From assembly GCA_016271365.2 (NCBI GenBank), contig CM057459.1, positions 487,085,501 through 487,149,500 on the forward strand: a DNA stretch of 64,000 bases. The letters run 5' to 3'. Source of the stretch: Neoceratodus forsteri (taxonomy: Eukaryota > Chordata > Ceratodontiformes > Ceratodontidae). Shown piece after piece: positions 53,979 through 63,610 of this stretch. Every line of letters starts with the position of its first letter. Positions within the stretch are counted from its first letter, which is position 1. The notes beneath the pieces are model-generated. The model saw nothing but the letters and a program-made list of their open reading frames with translations. It was not told where the DNA came from and ran no database searches. The translations under genes and the position numbers were made by a program.

Positions 53979-54466
53979 AAGGAGGAGGGTGTACTGTGAC
54001 TGTTGTCTACTCACACCTGGGGTGAGACTTGCCATTGCACTATTTAACATTATGAAATGTGGGTGCTGGGAAGGGTAGTGGAGGGAAGTGTTGCTGCCAT
54101 GTTAGGGAGATTGGGGTTGATTTATTTAAGTGCAACCAAATATGGCAAGAGGAGACAGTGACCAGCCATGGAGGTGGGTAGGTTGTGCTGGTCATACATC
54201 GTGGGACTTTCTTCTTAATGTGGAAATCATGGGTGCTAGGGAGAGGAGGAGATGGGGGAGTGGGCTCCCTGAAGATGGTGTGGGATGGGATTGTTTGTAA
54301 TAAAATTGGGCTGAGGAGGATGGTGGGGGTGGGGGCTATTTCTTTCTTTTTTTCCCAAATACAAATAGACACTAATAATACCATTGTTCATTATTCAGAT
54401 CCGAATAACAAATAGTGTATTATTCATGGTTTTTAAGAAATACTATTTGTTCCTCGCATACCACTA
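53979..54466. mobile_element. hAT-4, right arm
   Basis: Complement of the left arm from about 43515 to 43920. Shared blocks include AAATGTGGGTGCTGGGAAG, GGAGGTGGGTAGGTTGTGC, AAATCATGGGTGCTAGGG and TTGTTTGTAATAAAATTGGG. It ends TTCCTCGCATACCACTA at 54466, followed by ACCCATAC (54467-54474), the right flank. CR1-D codons resume straight after. Confidence 0.8.
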
Positions 54467-54520
54467 ACCCATACTCTTTCTGAGTTGGTTAGTACCACAT
54501 CTAGAATAAGAAAAATTAGA
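54467..54520 (-). pseudogene. CR1-D, most 5' surviving segment
   Basis: The complementary strand reads ILDVVLTNSERV up to the hAT junction, continuing as VGEILVREPLGYS at 42686. This is the end of the CR1 nuclease region (LDLVLTN block). CR1 homology fades beyond about 54520, the likely 5' truncation point. Confidence 0.65.
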
Positions 54521-54894
54521 TTAATTTATCTACAAAGAAATACACCGACAACCCCAGGTGTTGGTGCTCAGCTACAGAGAGAATTCTGAAACCAGTATAG
54601 CCGCAGTAATGCAAATGGTGCAGGTTTTAGCTAATTCCCAGGGAGGCAGTATGGAAACAAAAAAGATGGTACATGCCCAGCTAATGTTGAGCAACCAAAA
54701 TTTTGTCTAACACAACTGGGTTATTTATTTAAAACAGGACCATGGGGGGGGGGGGTAGACAGAAGTTGGATGCTGAGTGGTCTGGGGAAAGGAATATTAT
54801 TGAATATTTCTGGGACTCTGGGGGTAGGAGGGGGATTTGGTACATTTGGGACCATGAGAAGGAAGGCATATAACTGAGGATTACCAGCAAATGC
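54521..54894. other. Unassigned DNA
   Basis: No gene seen. A run of 10 or more G lies near 54746-54757. Confidence 0.4.
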
Positions 54895-55505
54895 TGTCCT
54901 CCTGGATTTTTGCAAGACCTTGGTCTGAATTATGGAATATCAAATTGGTTGGAGAAGTATGTGGATGTCACTAAACTGTGGGGTTGGGTGGATACCTCTG
55001 ACAATATCAAATTTCTCCAGGGTGACTTCAACAAAATAAATAGATGGGTAGTCAACTGGAGGATGCATTTTAACACACTGACAAATGCACAACACTGCAC
55101 ATTCAGTAGGCAATAGTAATAAGGGGACTAACTACCTCTAAAATGTAGCACAGTTAAAAGCAAGGTAGGAGAGCAATCTAGGTATACTAATAGCCAGAGA
55201 TCTGAGATGTTAAAGGCAATTTTACAGCAGTGGATACAACAAACAGTGTGCTGAGTAATGTCAGTTGCCATTTGCCAACAAGAAATGACAAAATAATGAA
55301 TGCACTTGATAGAACGTATGTTGGACTGCATCTGGACTTTAGCTCACAGTTTTTAGCTCCACACTTAATAGGGGGCATTACACAACTGGAGAGTACACAG
55401 AGACAGGTGACTAAGCTGGTCTGGGGCCTAGAGGAAATATTGTACCCAGACAGACCTATTAAAATAAAAGCATTCAGCCTAGATATTATAACATATTGGT
55501 GTCTC
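54895..55505 (+). pseudogene. Very old CR1 RT fragment, plus strand
   Basis: Frame 54910-55116 reads EKYVDVTKLWGWVDTSD, then DFNKINRWVVNWRMHFN, a decayed palm and thumb in which the catalytic YxDD has become YVDV. Frame 55230-55500 continues with GLHLDFSSQFLAPHL (the PHLEYCVQFW block), GITQLESTQRQVTKLVWGLE and IKIKAFSLDII. The domain order is that of CR1. It is the most diverged copy here. Confidence 0.65.
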
Positions 55506-55739
55506 CTGCTCCTAGAGGGCTTTCTTGATATTGCCAATAGCAGCAATGGCTTCCAGCCAGAGGGCATTGTGTCATCTTTTCCTCCAGACTGCTCCTTGTT
55601 TCTGCATTTTCAATCACATGGGTGCAGGGTGCATATTTATGGAACACACACAAACAGAGGAGAGAAAGAAGTAAGTGCCTCAGCTGGGACTTGAACCCAG
55701 GCCGCCCCAACTCCTTGTTTCTATTTCAAAACTTGCAGC
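55506..55739. other. Unassigned DNA with an inverted tRNA-like motif
   Basis: No gene seen. At about 55680-55702 the sequence CAGCTGGGACTTGAACCCAG resembles an inverted tRNA box B, perhaps a SINE fragment. Confidence 0.3.
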
Positions 55740-56076
55740 ATGAATATTTCAACAGAGACTGAGGAAATTCCATGGCTGGAGCTATGGAAAACTGTATGGA
55801 GTAGCGTGACTGCTTGGAGGACAGAGCAACAATACTGAGACACAGAGAGCATTTGAAACTGTCTCTATACACTGCAAATACTAAAGACACAGATTTGAGT
55901 GAGTTAAAAGATTTATGTATTAGACTGGAAAGAGTAAAGACTTTACAACAGAACAAGCACTATAATAAAACTACTCTTGAACAGTTCTTTGAAAGAGAAT
56001 GGTCACCACAGGGTCTTCGTCTAGATTAGCAACCTTCTTGCATTTTTTCTGATCAAATTTTAAAAGAGGAATGGTA
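55740..56076 (+). pseudogene. Penelope-like element, N-terminal ORF (first piece)
   Basis: The sequence starts with MNISTETEEIPWLELWK at 55740. It continues after a stop and frame change as LKLSLYTANTKDTDLSELKD, LCIRLERVKTLQQNKHYNKT and TLEQFFEREWSPQGLRL (55814-56029), then FSDQILKEEW. From memory of amphibian genomes this resembles the N-terminal protein of Penelope-like (Neptune-type) elements; only a database search can confirm it. A SINE and a CR1 interrupt it here, and it resumes at 62300 as LAQKSLMITLVKKEE. Confidence 0.55.
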
Positions 56077-56082
56077 GAGGGT

Positions 56083-56277
56083 GGAGGCAGTATATCATAG
56101 TGGTTTAATGCTCTGAGCTACAAACCTGGAGACCTGGGTTTGAATCCCACAGCCCCCCACTTGCATACTGTGTAACCCTGAGCAAGTCACTTAACTTCTT
56201 TGTGCTCTCAGGTCGCCCTGGAAACAAGCTTCAGCTTAGTGTGCCTCTCCTGGTTAAACAATTTCCCCTTCCCCTTG
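56083..56277 (+). mobile_element. tRNA-derived MIR-like SINE, complete copy
   Basis: The best full copy of the SINE family in the window. The head is GGAGGCAGTATATCATAGTG. Box A lies in TAGTGGTTTAATG and box B in GGTTTGAATCCC near 56138. The body reads AGCAAGTCACTTAACTTC, then CTCTCAGGTCGCCCTGG, CTTCAGCTTAGTGTGCC and the tail CTGGTTAAACAATTTCCCC. It lies inside the Penelope-like element, and its 3' end adjoins the CR1 at 56284. Confidence 0.85.
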
Positions 56278-56810
56278 TAGCACTTACATACTAACATACA
56301 TACTAAAACCCAGCAGAATAGGTCTGATGGTCTGTTGTGTCCGCTTGGTAGCCAGTCCCTATTAGGTGCTCACTCTCTCACCCCCCCAGCCCCAGAGAGG
56401 GTCATCTTTGGCTTCAGTTTACCCTTGCACCTGTCCCACCCCCTCTTGAAGCACTCCACTGTAGCCTTCTCCACTAGATTTCTGGGTAGTGCATTCCATG
56501 GCTAACACCCTCTCAGTGAAGTAATGTCTCCTTCATTCTCCTGTAATTTCCCCCTCAGCTTCCACTCATGCCCCTGGTTGTGCCCTTTCTTTAGTCTGAA
56601 TATCTCTTTGGCTTCAACCCGTTTATCCCTTTTACAAATTTGAAGACCCCTATCATGCCCCCCTGTCTCTCCTCTCCTCCAGCGACTACAGCCCAAGCTC
56701 TTCCAGCCTTTCATCATAGGTCCTCTCTCTCATGCCCTGAATCATCCTGGTTGCCCTCCTCTGGACCCTCTCCAGCAGTGCTATGTCCTTTCCTTCTTGA
56801 GGTGAGGTCT

Positions 56811-57922
56811 CTAGAACTGCATGCAGTACTCGAGATGCGGCCTGACCAAGGCATTATACAGAGAGAGGATCACCTCCCCCCTCCTGGACATAATTGCCCT
56901 GGCTATGCAGCCCAGAATCCTGTTTGCTTTTGCAGCAGTTTTTCTGCAGTTTTCAGTGTTATTCATTCTGGCGTCTACCATCACTCCCAGATTCCTTTCA
57001 CTCATTGTAGTTTGCAGTGAGACCCCCCCCCAGGGTGTATATATGACCTGGGTTTCTGACCCCCAGATACAGCACCCTACACTTCCCTGGATTAAACCTC
57101 AGTCCCCACCTCCTTGACCACCCCTCCAGGGTATCCAGGTTCCACTGGACTGTCTCTCTCATTTTGTACCCGTCTGCCAGTGCTCCCAGTTTTGAGTCAT
57201 CCGTGAAGAGGCTCATCCTACTCCTAACCCCCCCCCATATCCAAGACATAGGCATTGAACAGTAGTGGCCCCAGTACAGAACCTTGGGGGAACCCACTGA
57301 ATACCTTCCATGGGGAGGATATTATCCCACCAACCACTACCCTCTGTGTTCACCCCGTTAGCCAATTTTCTACCCATCTAAGCAACTGTCCTCCCACCCC
57401 CATCCCCTCCAGCTTTAACAACCCCATATGGGGGACCGAATCAAACGCCTTACTGAAATCCAGGTATAGGACGTCCACCAGTCTTTGTCAGTCCAGGGTT
57501 CCCATCATCCAGTCATATAAAATCTATGAGGTTGGTCTGACATGATCTCCCCATGGGACAAAACCATACTGTTTGTCATCCAGGTGCCTCAACCTATCCA
57601 GTTGCCTCCCAAGCTTCTCCTTAATGATGCCCTCCATTAGTTTGCCTACCAAAGATGTTAGGCTGACAGGCTTGTAATTTCCCATCTCCTTCCTAGACCC
57701 TCTTTTGTGGATAGGCACCACATCAGCCACCCTCCAGTCTTGAGGCACCCATCCTGTCTGCCGACAGGTGTTAAAGAGTGCAGCTAGTGGAGCTGCTAGT
57801 TCATCCGCCAGTTCCTTCATAATCCTCAGATGCAGCCCATCTGGTCCCAGTGCCTTATCAGTTTTTAGCTTCTGAAGGGCCTCCCTCACCCTATCCACTG
57901 TGATTTCTCCCTCCCAATCCAC
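56811..57922 (-). pseudogene. CR1-F reverse transcriptase remnant
   Basis: Frame 57922-57524 covers the fingers: DKALGPDGLHLRIMKELADE, PIHKRGSRKEMGNYKPVSLT and KQYGFVPWGDH. Frame 57297-56998 covers the palm end and thumb; the catalytic box reads SLFTDDSKLG (FADD to FTDD), followed by GLRFNPGKCRVLYLG. Frame 57005-56811 reads RNLGVMVDARMNNTENCRKT and LVRPHLEYCMQF. The C-terminal tail is decayed between 56811 and 56500. At least three frame changes. Confidence 0.8.
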
Positions 57923-58375
57923 CCCCCCTCATTTAAGCACCCATCCCCTTCTAGTCTCGGCCCGGCCTGTACCCCAGCCTCTTCCAGTCCTCTAGACTCC
58001 ATCCAACCTCTCGGCTCTGCCGTCTCCCCCCTACCTTCCCATCAGGCTGAATAGATCCCCTGTCTCCCTCCATAAATATCGAGGCAAAGTACTCATTTAG
58101 CACCTCTGCCTGATCCCCCATCTCCTGAGCCCATCCCTCCTCAGTCCTAATCCTGGAGATCTGTGACCTCCCTTTTCTCTTCTCCCCTATATATCTCTAG
58201 AATCCCTTTCCCCCTCTAGATCTCCCTAGCCAGGTTTTGCTCCATCCTCACCTTGGCTCCCCTCACCACTCTTCTGACCCTTCTAGCCGTCAACTCATAC
58301 TCACCTCTCTCTCTCCCTATCCCCCTTGGAGCACTTAAAACATGCATAGGCAGACTTTTTATCCCTCACTGCCTT

Positions 58376-59240
58376 TTACACCTCCCTGGTCCACCAACAT
58401 GGTTTGTTGGCTCTACCATTCATACGCCTTACCCTTATACAGGAGCTAGTAGCCTCCTGCACCCCTTTCTTAATGGTCTCCTTCAAGCTACTAGCATCCA
58501 TGTCCGGCCTAATCTTGTCCAAGCTCCCCCGTAGAATCCTGCCCATGCCCACGAAGTCCATCCCCCCTGAAGTCCACTACTACTGTATTAGAGCGGCTAT
58601 AGCCCCCCAGACACAGCAGAAACCAGACTGTGGGGTGGTCACCACCTGCCAGTGAGCTACACACCTACAGACCCCTTATCTGGTCACTGTCTGCTAGGAC
58701 AACGTCCAGTATCCTCCCCTCCCTAGTAGGTTCCCCCACCTGCTGGACCAGGAAGGCATCCTGAAACACATCCATCAGTCTTTGTTCCCTGGCCACTGTG
58801 GAGGTCATAGTGTCCCAGTCTGCCCCTGGCATATTAAGGTCACCCATGACCATCAACCTCCCCCTTCCACGGTCACAGTTCCCCTTAATATTCTCAACTA
58901 GTTTGTCCTCCAGGGCCTCATCCATCGCGGGGGTCTGTACACCACCCCTAATTTCAATTTTTCACCTCCCCTCATTTGCAGGGTTACCCAAATCACTTCC
59001 ACCCCCCCCCACAGCCTCCTCCACTCCACTAACCACTATGTCATTTTTGACTATCAGCGCTACACCTCCTCCTCTTCCCTCTTCTCTATCCCTCCTGAAT
59101 ATCGTGTAGCCCTCCAAGTTTAGGTCCCAATCATTTTCTGGGTGGATCATGTCTCAGTAATCGCTACCACATCCGCTGATCCCTCAGCCAGCATCACCTG
59201 GAGCTCTGGCATTTTGTTGCCCATGATCCTGGCATTGAAC
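58376..59240 (-). pseudogene. CR1-F nuclease and linker remnant
   Basis: Frame 59150-58962 has NDWDLNLEGYTIFRRDREEG then RGGGVALIVKND, and DVVAITETW-like sequence precedes it near 59190. Frame 58925-58665 has RLMVMGDLNMPGADWDTMTS and EPTREGRILDVVLADSD. Frame 58561-58376 begins the linker (MDFVGMGRILRGSLDKI, KKGVQEATSSCIRVRR). These are the nuclease and linker of CR1 ORF2 in broken frames. Confidence 0.8.
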
Positions 59241-59426
59241 AGGACCGTCCTTCACCCAATCCCCCCTACCCTCTCCAAATATCTTGGCCCTGCACAATCC
59301 CTACTTGCCCTTTCTTGCACAGATCTGGCTGGATTTACTTCGCAGTCACCTGCCTTCTTTTTGTGCCCTAGACCTGGAACCTCGAGCAGCCCTCCTGGTT
59401 CCATTCTTTCACTTAACCCTCCCCCT

Positions 59427-60854
59427 TTACAAGTTTAAACCCCACCTCTCGACTATAAATCCAGCGAGTTTTAGTTTCAAGATCTCCCTTCCCTCCAAGT
59501 TGAGGTGTGTCCTATCCCTGGCATATAACCCATTGTCCTCCCATGTATCCCCCCGGTCCCCCACCAGCCCATACCCTTCTGCCCGGCACCAATCCCTGAG
59601 CCATTGGTTCACCTCTCTGCATTTATGCTTGGTCTCCCCAGATGCACTAGGTACTGGTAGAATCTCCGAGAAGGAGATTGGGCTTCCTATAGAGTGACAG
59701 ACATTGGCCAGTTCCCAAAACCTCGCCTGGATTTCCAGTTCACCGTTCCCCTTCAAGTCGTTTGTTCCCAGATGTGTTAGGAAATCAGGGGATCCCCTGC
59801 ATTCCTATGCTAATGAGTATAGCTGGAATTTGGCCTTGTGTACGGATAGGCCTGGGATACATTTAGCCTTGACTGGGCTGCTTTTTCCCTCCCCTACCCC
59901 CTCCCACTGGATACCTCTGGTCACGGAGTCACCCAGAAGAATCACCTTCAGCCCCCCCCCCCATTTTACTGGCCCTTTTGATTTCTTCCAGGCTCTTCCT
60001 TCTGTCGTCAACCCCGAGCTTACTCTTCCCACCCCCTTCAGCCCGGGGATCATTAGTCTGCGCGTGCTCTACCATGCTCTTTTTTCTGCCTGCAGCTCCC
60101 AGCTTGCTCCTCGCCCCCCCAACCTCCTGGGTGGCACTGATTACCCCCTCAGATCTCCCCCAGACTCCCTTTCTGGACCAGAATCCACAGGTCCCCAACA
60201 CAGACACCCTTCTACTGCTTCCCTCTGTGCCTCCATCACCCCTCCAGTCTTGTATCCCCCACCCTGTCTGCTGTATTTCTGCCTACCCTCCCTTCCTCCC
60301 CCCACCTCCACACCTCAACCTATTCCTCCCGCCCCAACTCTGGCCTATCTAGAGTACTCCCTACTGCCCCCTCTCCTTGGCTGACTTCCCCAACCTGAGT
60401 GTCTCCCGACCTAATTCTCCCCGGACTCATCCTTGCTCCCCATCCCCTTTCCTCCCTCAACCTAGGCTCATGTCCTCCTCCCCCCCCCTTTTGTGGATGT
60501 GGCTACCTCCCTACCCCATCCCTCCAGGCATGCTGACCAAACTCTCTCTGTCTGCCTGCTCCCTCCTGTTCCCCTACCTCTCCTGCCCCAACGCCCCCTG
60601 GCTTGCTGACAAATCCTCACTATCCACCTGCTCCCCCATCCCTCCAGCCTCTTCCACCTCCTCTCCTGGATATAGCAGAGTGAATCTATTACTAAGTGTG
60701 ATGTTTGCCCCTCTTCTGTCCCCCCCCTCCCTCCTTGGCTCCCTCCGGTTGGCCACCTTCCTACAAAGTGATTTCCGTCCATTTCTTGTATCGTGCTCCA
60801 CCCTTCTGGAGTACCCATAAGGTCCATGTCCACCTGTTCCCTGGGGTATACCAT
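59427..60854 (-). pseudogene. CR1-F ORF1 with SGNH esterase domain
   Basis: The N-terminal part (60854-60468) is rich in Gly, Arg and Glu. The esterase starts with block I, GLKVILLGDSVTRGIQWEG (frame 60053-59805), keeping the canonical GDS with the nucleophile Ser. Downstream frame 59756-59427 has LANVCHSIGSPISFSEILPV and the His block DRTHLNLEGREIL. The GxND block should lie near 59765 (HLGTNDLKG-like in the complement), across a frameshift. The active-site residues appear present even though the frame is broken, unlike CR1-E, where GDS is GGS. Confidence 0.75.
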
Positions 60855-61139
60855 AATGGCCTCAACTACTCTCGTGAGGTCCTTTCCACACCTTTCCTCC
60901 CCAATCCTCCCCCCTCACACCTTCCAGCTGCCTTCTGATCCCCTCGACCTCCTCCCTAAGTCCTGCCAGCTGAAAACACACTGGACACCCTCTGAACCTC
61001 CATGCTCAATTTAAGATTATTGCCGCCCCGCACCCCGTACACCCAATCACCCTACCGAAGATGCCCTTTCTGGCCAGCCCCAAGTCCACCCTCATTTTGG
61101 TGTGTGCAATACAACCCTCTAGCTAGCAGAACCAATTTA

Positions 61140-61630
61140 GTCAGTAGTACACAAGGACCCTAGCTGTTTGTCCCCTCACCCAGCAGGATTCGGATCACAA
61201 CAATTCTCCCTCTTTCTCTACAGCAGCCATTTTTTCAGCCTAGTAGTCAGTTCACATGCAAATATTTTGCACGCCCTAACGGTGATTAGTAGCAGTAATC
61301 TGTGCACACAGTTTGCCTACTCCCTCAGCTGTAGACAGCATATACAATTTTACTATCTGCTATAATATGCCCCCTCTTGTAGCAGTAGACAATGTTGCCC
61401 AAGCAGCACAGCATACAGGACCCTTGTCCCCCAATCAACAGCAACCAGTTCACCAGCCACAGTATTAATCAGTTCACAGTTTGCCTCCTACCTCAGCTGT
61501 AGATAGCACCCAGTCAATTTTTTCAATGTGCTTGAATAAGCCCCCTCCCTGGTAGTAGTCACTGGTGCCCAAGCAGGCACAGCATAGAGTCCCCTTTTTC
61601 CCCCAGTCAGCAACAATCCAGTTCACCCAA
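61140..61630 (-). repeat. CR1-F inner 5' monomers, ~167-bp period
   Basis: CACAGTTTGCCTNCTNCCTC followed by AGCTGTAGA occurs at 61308 and 61475, 167 bp apart. CCCAAGCAG-CACAGCATA and CCAGTTCACC follow in both units. A partial, more diverged unit precedes them near 61140-61250 (CACAAGGACCCT). The repeat lies between ORF1 and the outer 284-bp monomers, in the 5' UTR. Confidence 0.7.
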
Positions 61631-61750
61631 TCTCAACTTGCCCTTCTCCAAGGCTCCACCCCCACCTACCATTTAATAGAGGTCGGGGCTGGGATGGGTG
61701 GTGTGGGGCAATGATCAGCTCTCCTCCTGCTTGCGACTGGGCTAATGGTG

Positions 61751-61801
61751 TTTTATAGCCCAGTCGCACCATCCAAAATTTGTGCCCTTAGTGCTGATTG
61801 G
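61751..61801 (-). promoter_or_regulatory. Promoter-like box pair in inner 284-bp monomer
   Basis: On the minus strand a CCAAT box (complement of 61797-61801) lies about 40 bp before GGCTATAAAA (complement of 61751-61760). The spacing and order match a simple RNA polymerase II promoter driving transcription towards CR1 ORF1. Confidence 0.5.
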
Positions 61802-62032
61802 CCCCCACAGCACAGCTTCCTTGTCTGCAGTGGCCGGCAGCAGTCTGCAACTCCCCAGCTCAATGTCCCACCGCTGATGTGGCTCCAGTCTGCCTTTCCT
61901 GCCTCCAACAACAGCTCATTTTCTGACCACCGATGTGGTCGAGTCCTCTCCTGCCACCGATGCGGCCCCGGATTGACTGCCCCTACTAGCTCCAATGATC
62001 AGCTCTCCTCCTGCTTGTGACTGGGCTAATGG

Positions 62033-62085
62033 CCTTTTATAGCCCAGTTGCACAGTCTAAAATTTGCGCCCTTAGCGCTGATTGG
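62033..62085 (-). promoter_or_regulatory. Promoter-like box pair in outer 284-bp monomer
   Basis: Same arrangement one monomer further out: CCAAT (complement of 62081-62085), then GGGCTATAAAAGG (complement of 62033-62045). Conservation of both boxes in both monomers argues against chance. Confidence 0.5.
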
Positions 62086-62299
62086 CCCCCACAGCACAGC
62101 TCCCTTCTCTGCAGTGGTTTGCAGCCCTCTGCAGCTCCCCAGCTCACTGTCCCGCCACCGATGCAGCTCCAGTCTGCCTTTTCTGCCTCCAACAACAGCT
62201 CGTTTTCTGACCACCGATGTGGTCGCGTCCTCTCCGGCTGCCGATGCGGCTCCGGATTGCCTGCCCTGACTAGTTCCAACGATCAGCTCTCCTCCTCAC

Positions 62300-63294
62300 T
62301 AGCACAAAAGAGTTTATGATTACCCTTGTTAAAAAAGAGGAATGAGACCTATCAGAACTGGAAGCAGAAATAATAGAGATACAAGACATTTTGAGACTAT
62401 ATAAGGAATATCATGACTTTTCTACACTTAATAAAAAAAAACATTGCCAATATAACTAAAATATTGCCAATATAACTAAAATAGAAAAGAAACTAATTAA
62501 AAGAAAGAAAAAACAAAATTAGCGAGAGACACAAGTGATTTTGAAAGTGGTCAGATATTCAAGTGTGATAGACCAGATAGTGTCCCAACCCAGGAGCAGA
62601 TCAAGAAGCAGATCGAGATTTAGAAACTGGAACAAGAGACCCTGCTGTAAATCAAATAACAACAGAAAGCAATCAGATAATACAAAAAAAAAAACTGATA
62701 CTATTGATAATTTCAGAACCATTTCTGATCAGGAACCATTAACATCCAACATAGATCCTTTTTTAAGGAAAGCTAGTTCCAAGCAATCGGGAACAAAATA
62801 ACAGTACATCACCTCACAAACCTTGCCAAAATAACATAAAAAAACTCACAAAAAAATCAAGATCAAAGACAAAATGGGGATGAAGAGGACGAAGTGAATG
62901 CCAGAGCAAAGAGAGTTTTACGGACAAAAATATGGCGATTAATTCAGAAAAGTACACACTCTCAGCTGTCCAGATTAAGTGTTGGAACAGGATTTTCATC
63001 CTCCCCCACTCCCAAGTCGATTCATTTGAAGTGAGGACTGATATTTCCAAACTGATTAGAAAAACTGAGCTGAAATACTACTTTAAAGCAACATTCAGTA
63101 TTGGGGGGTGAACACTGGGATATGGAATCAGCACAAAATTCACATTTTTTCAGAGACTCTGGTAATGCATCACCTGTGGAACCCACAGAGGAACAAACAA
63201 ACATTGATTTTTGCATGTTAGGTTGTTCTGACCTAGATGACCTATTGAATCATTGTGCAGAGATTGACTGCTCTGAGAACAATACGACATACAA
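62300..63294 (+). pseudogene. Penelope-like element, N-terminal ORF (second piece)
   Basis: The frame resumes as LAQKSLMITLVKKEE and DLSELEAEIIEIQDILRLYK. It then passes through a short lysine-rich region, with a 20-bp direct duplication (ATTGCCAATATAACTAAAAT at about 62443-62482). Frame 62535-62801 contains an arginine/serine run (SRSRSRSRFRNWNKR) and a Lys/Asn-rich linker. Frame 63101-63310 has HFFRDSGNASPVEPTEEQ and an acidic DLDDLLNHCAEIDCSEN. Stops and frame shifts are present. It stops at a CR1 3' end at 63295. Confidence 0.5.
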
Positions 63295-63435
63295 ACATAG
63301 AAACATATGAAATTGCCAGCAGAAACAGGTCATAACGGTCTATATAGTCTACTCAAGTGTGCAGCTCAGTTTAGATCCCTGGAGCTGCCCCCTCCCCTAC
63401 TCCTCCTGGAGTCATCCACCCCCCCCACCCATGAT
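63295..63435 (-). mobile_element. Very short CR1 3' end (CR1-G)
   Basis: Only the last ~140 bp of a CR1: AACATAGAAACATATGAAAT, then TTGCCAGCAG and TCATAACGGTCTATATAGTC. It is severely 5'-truncated. Penelope-like coding sequence resumes at about 63436. Confidence 0.75.
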
Positions 63436-63610
63436 GACAATAATGTGGATATTATCACAGAAAGAGCAGGTAACTTTAGGCCAATATCTGCACTTTGCCC
63501 TCAGGTCCAGAATGCTGCTCTTTCTACTTTTGAGAAATTGGTCCGAGCAGACATTTAAAAATTAGAACATGATTCATACTTGGAGGGAAAGAATAATTTA
63601 GCAGTAACAG
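63436..63610 (+). pseudogene. Penelope-like element, start of RT region
   Basis: The frame reads ERAGNFRPISALCPQVQNAA, LSTFEKLVRADI and, after a stop, KLEHDSYLEGKNNLA. The last block resembles the region before the first reverse transcriptase motif of Penelope-like elements, where a leucine-rich helix is followed by K-x-N-L-x-x-E-E. The assignment rests on this weak match and on continuity with the upstream pieces. It stops at another CR1 at 63611. Confidence 0.45.

Larger units (their letters stand above)
56284..62299 (-). mobile_element. ~6-kb CR1 with tandem 5' monomers (CR1-F)
   Basis: A minus-strand CR1 flanked by TAGCAC on both sides (56278-56283 and 62300-62305), a probable short target-site duplication. 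The 3' end is at about 56284 (TTACATACTAACATACATAC). In sense order it has two and a fraction 284-bp monomers, about two 167-bp monomers, a spacer, ORF1 and ORF2. It appears to be the most complete CR1 here, because it reaches into tandem 5' sequence absent from the others. Its coding frames are broken. Confidence 0.85.
61713..62299 (-). repeat. CR1-F outer 5' monomers, 284-bp period
   Basis: Two full units begin GATCAGCTCTCCTCC at 61713 and 61997, and a third, cut after about 19 bases, begins at 62281. Both periods are exactly 284 bp. The units differ at scattered positions. In the CR1 sense direction they form the extreme 5' end, so the element begins with a partial monomer, as 5' truncation within a tandem array would give. 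Confidence 0.85.

Noticed and set aside
56640..60820. Many proline/serine/leucine-rich plus-strand open frames (up to 226 aa)
   Set aside because: They are the antisense of CR1-F ORF1 and ORF2. Their composition follows from G/A-rich CR1 sense codons.
62535..62801. Possible SR-type splicing protein because of an RSRSRSRS run
   Set aside because: The run sits inside the Penelope-like N-terminal ORF, is short, and has no RRM nearby.
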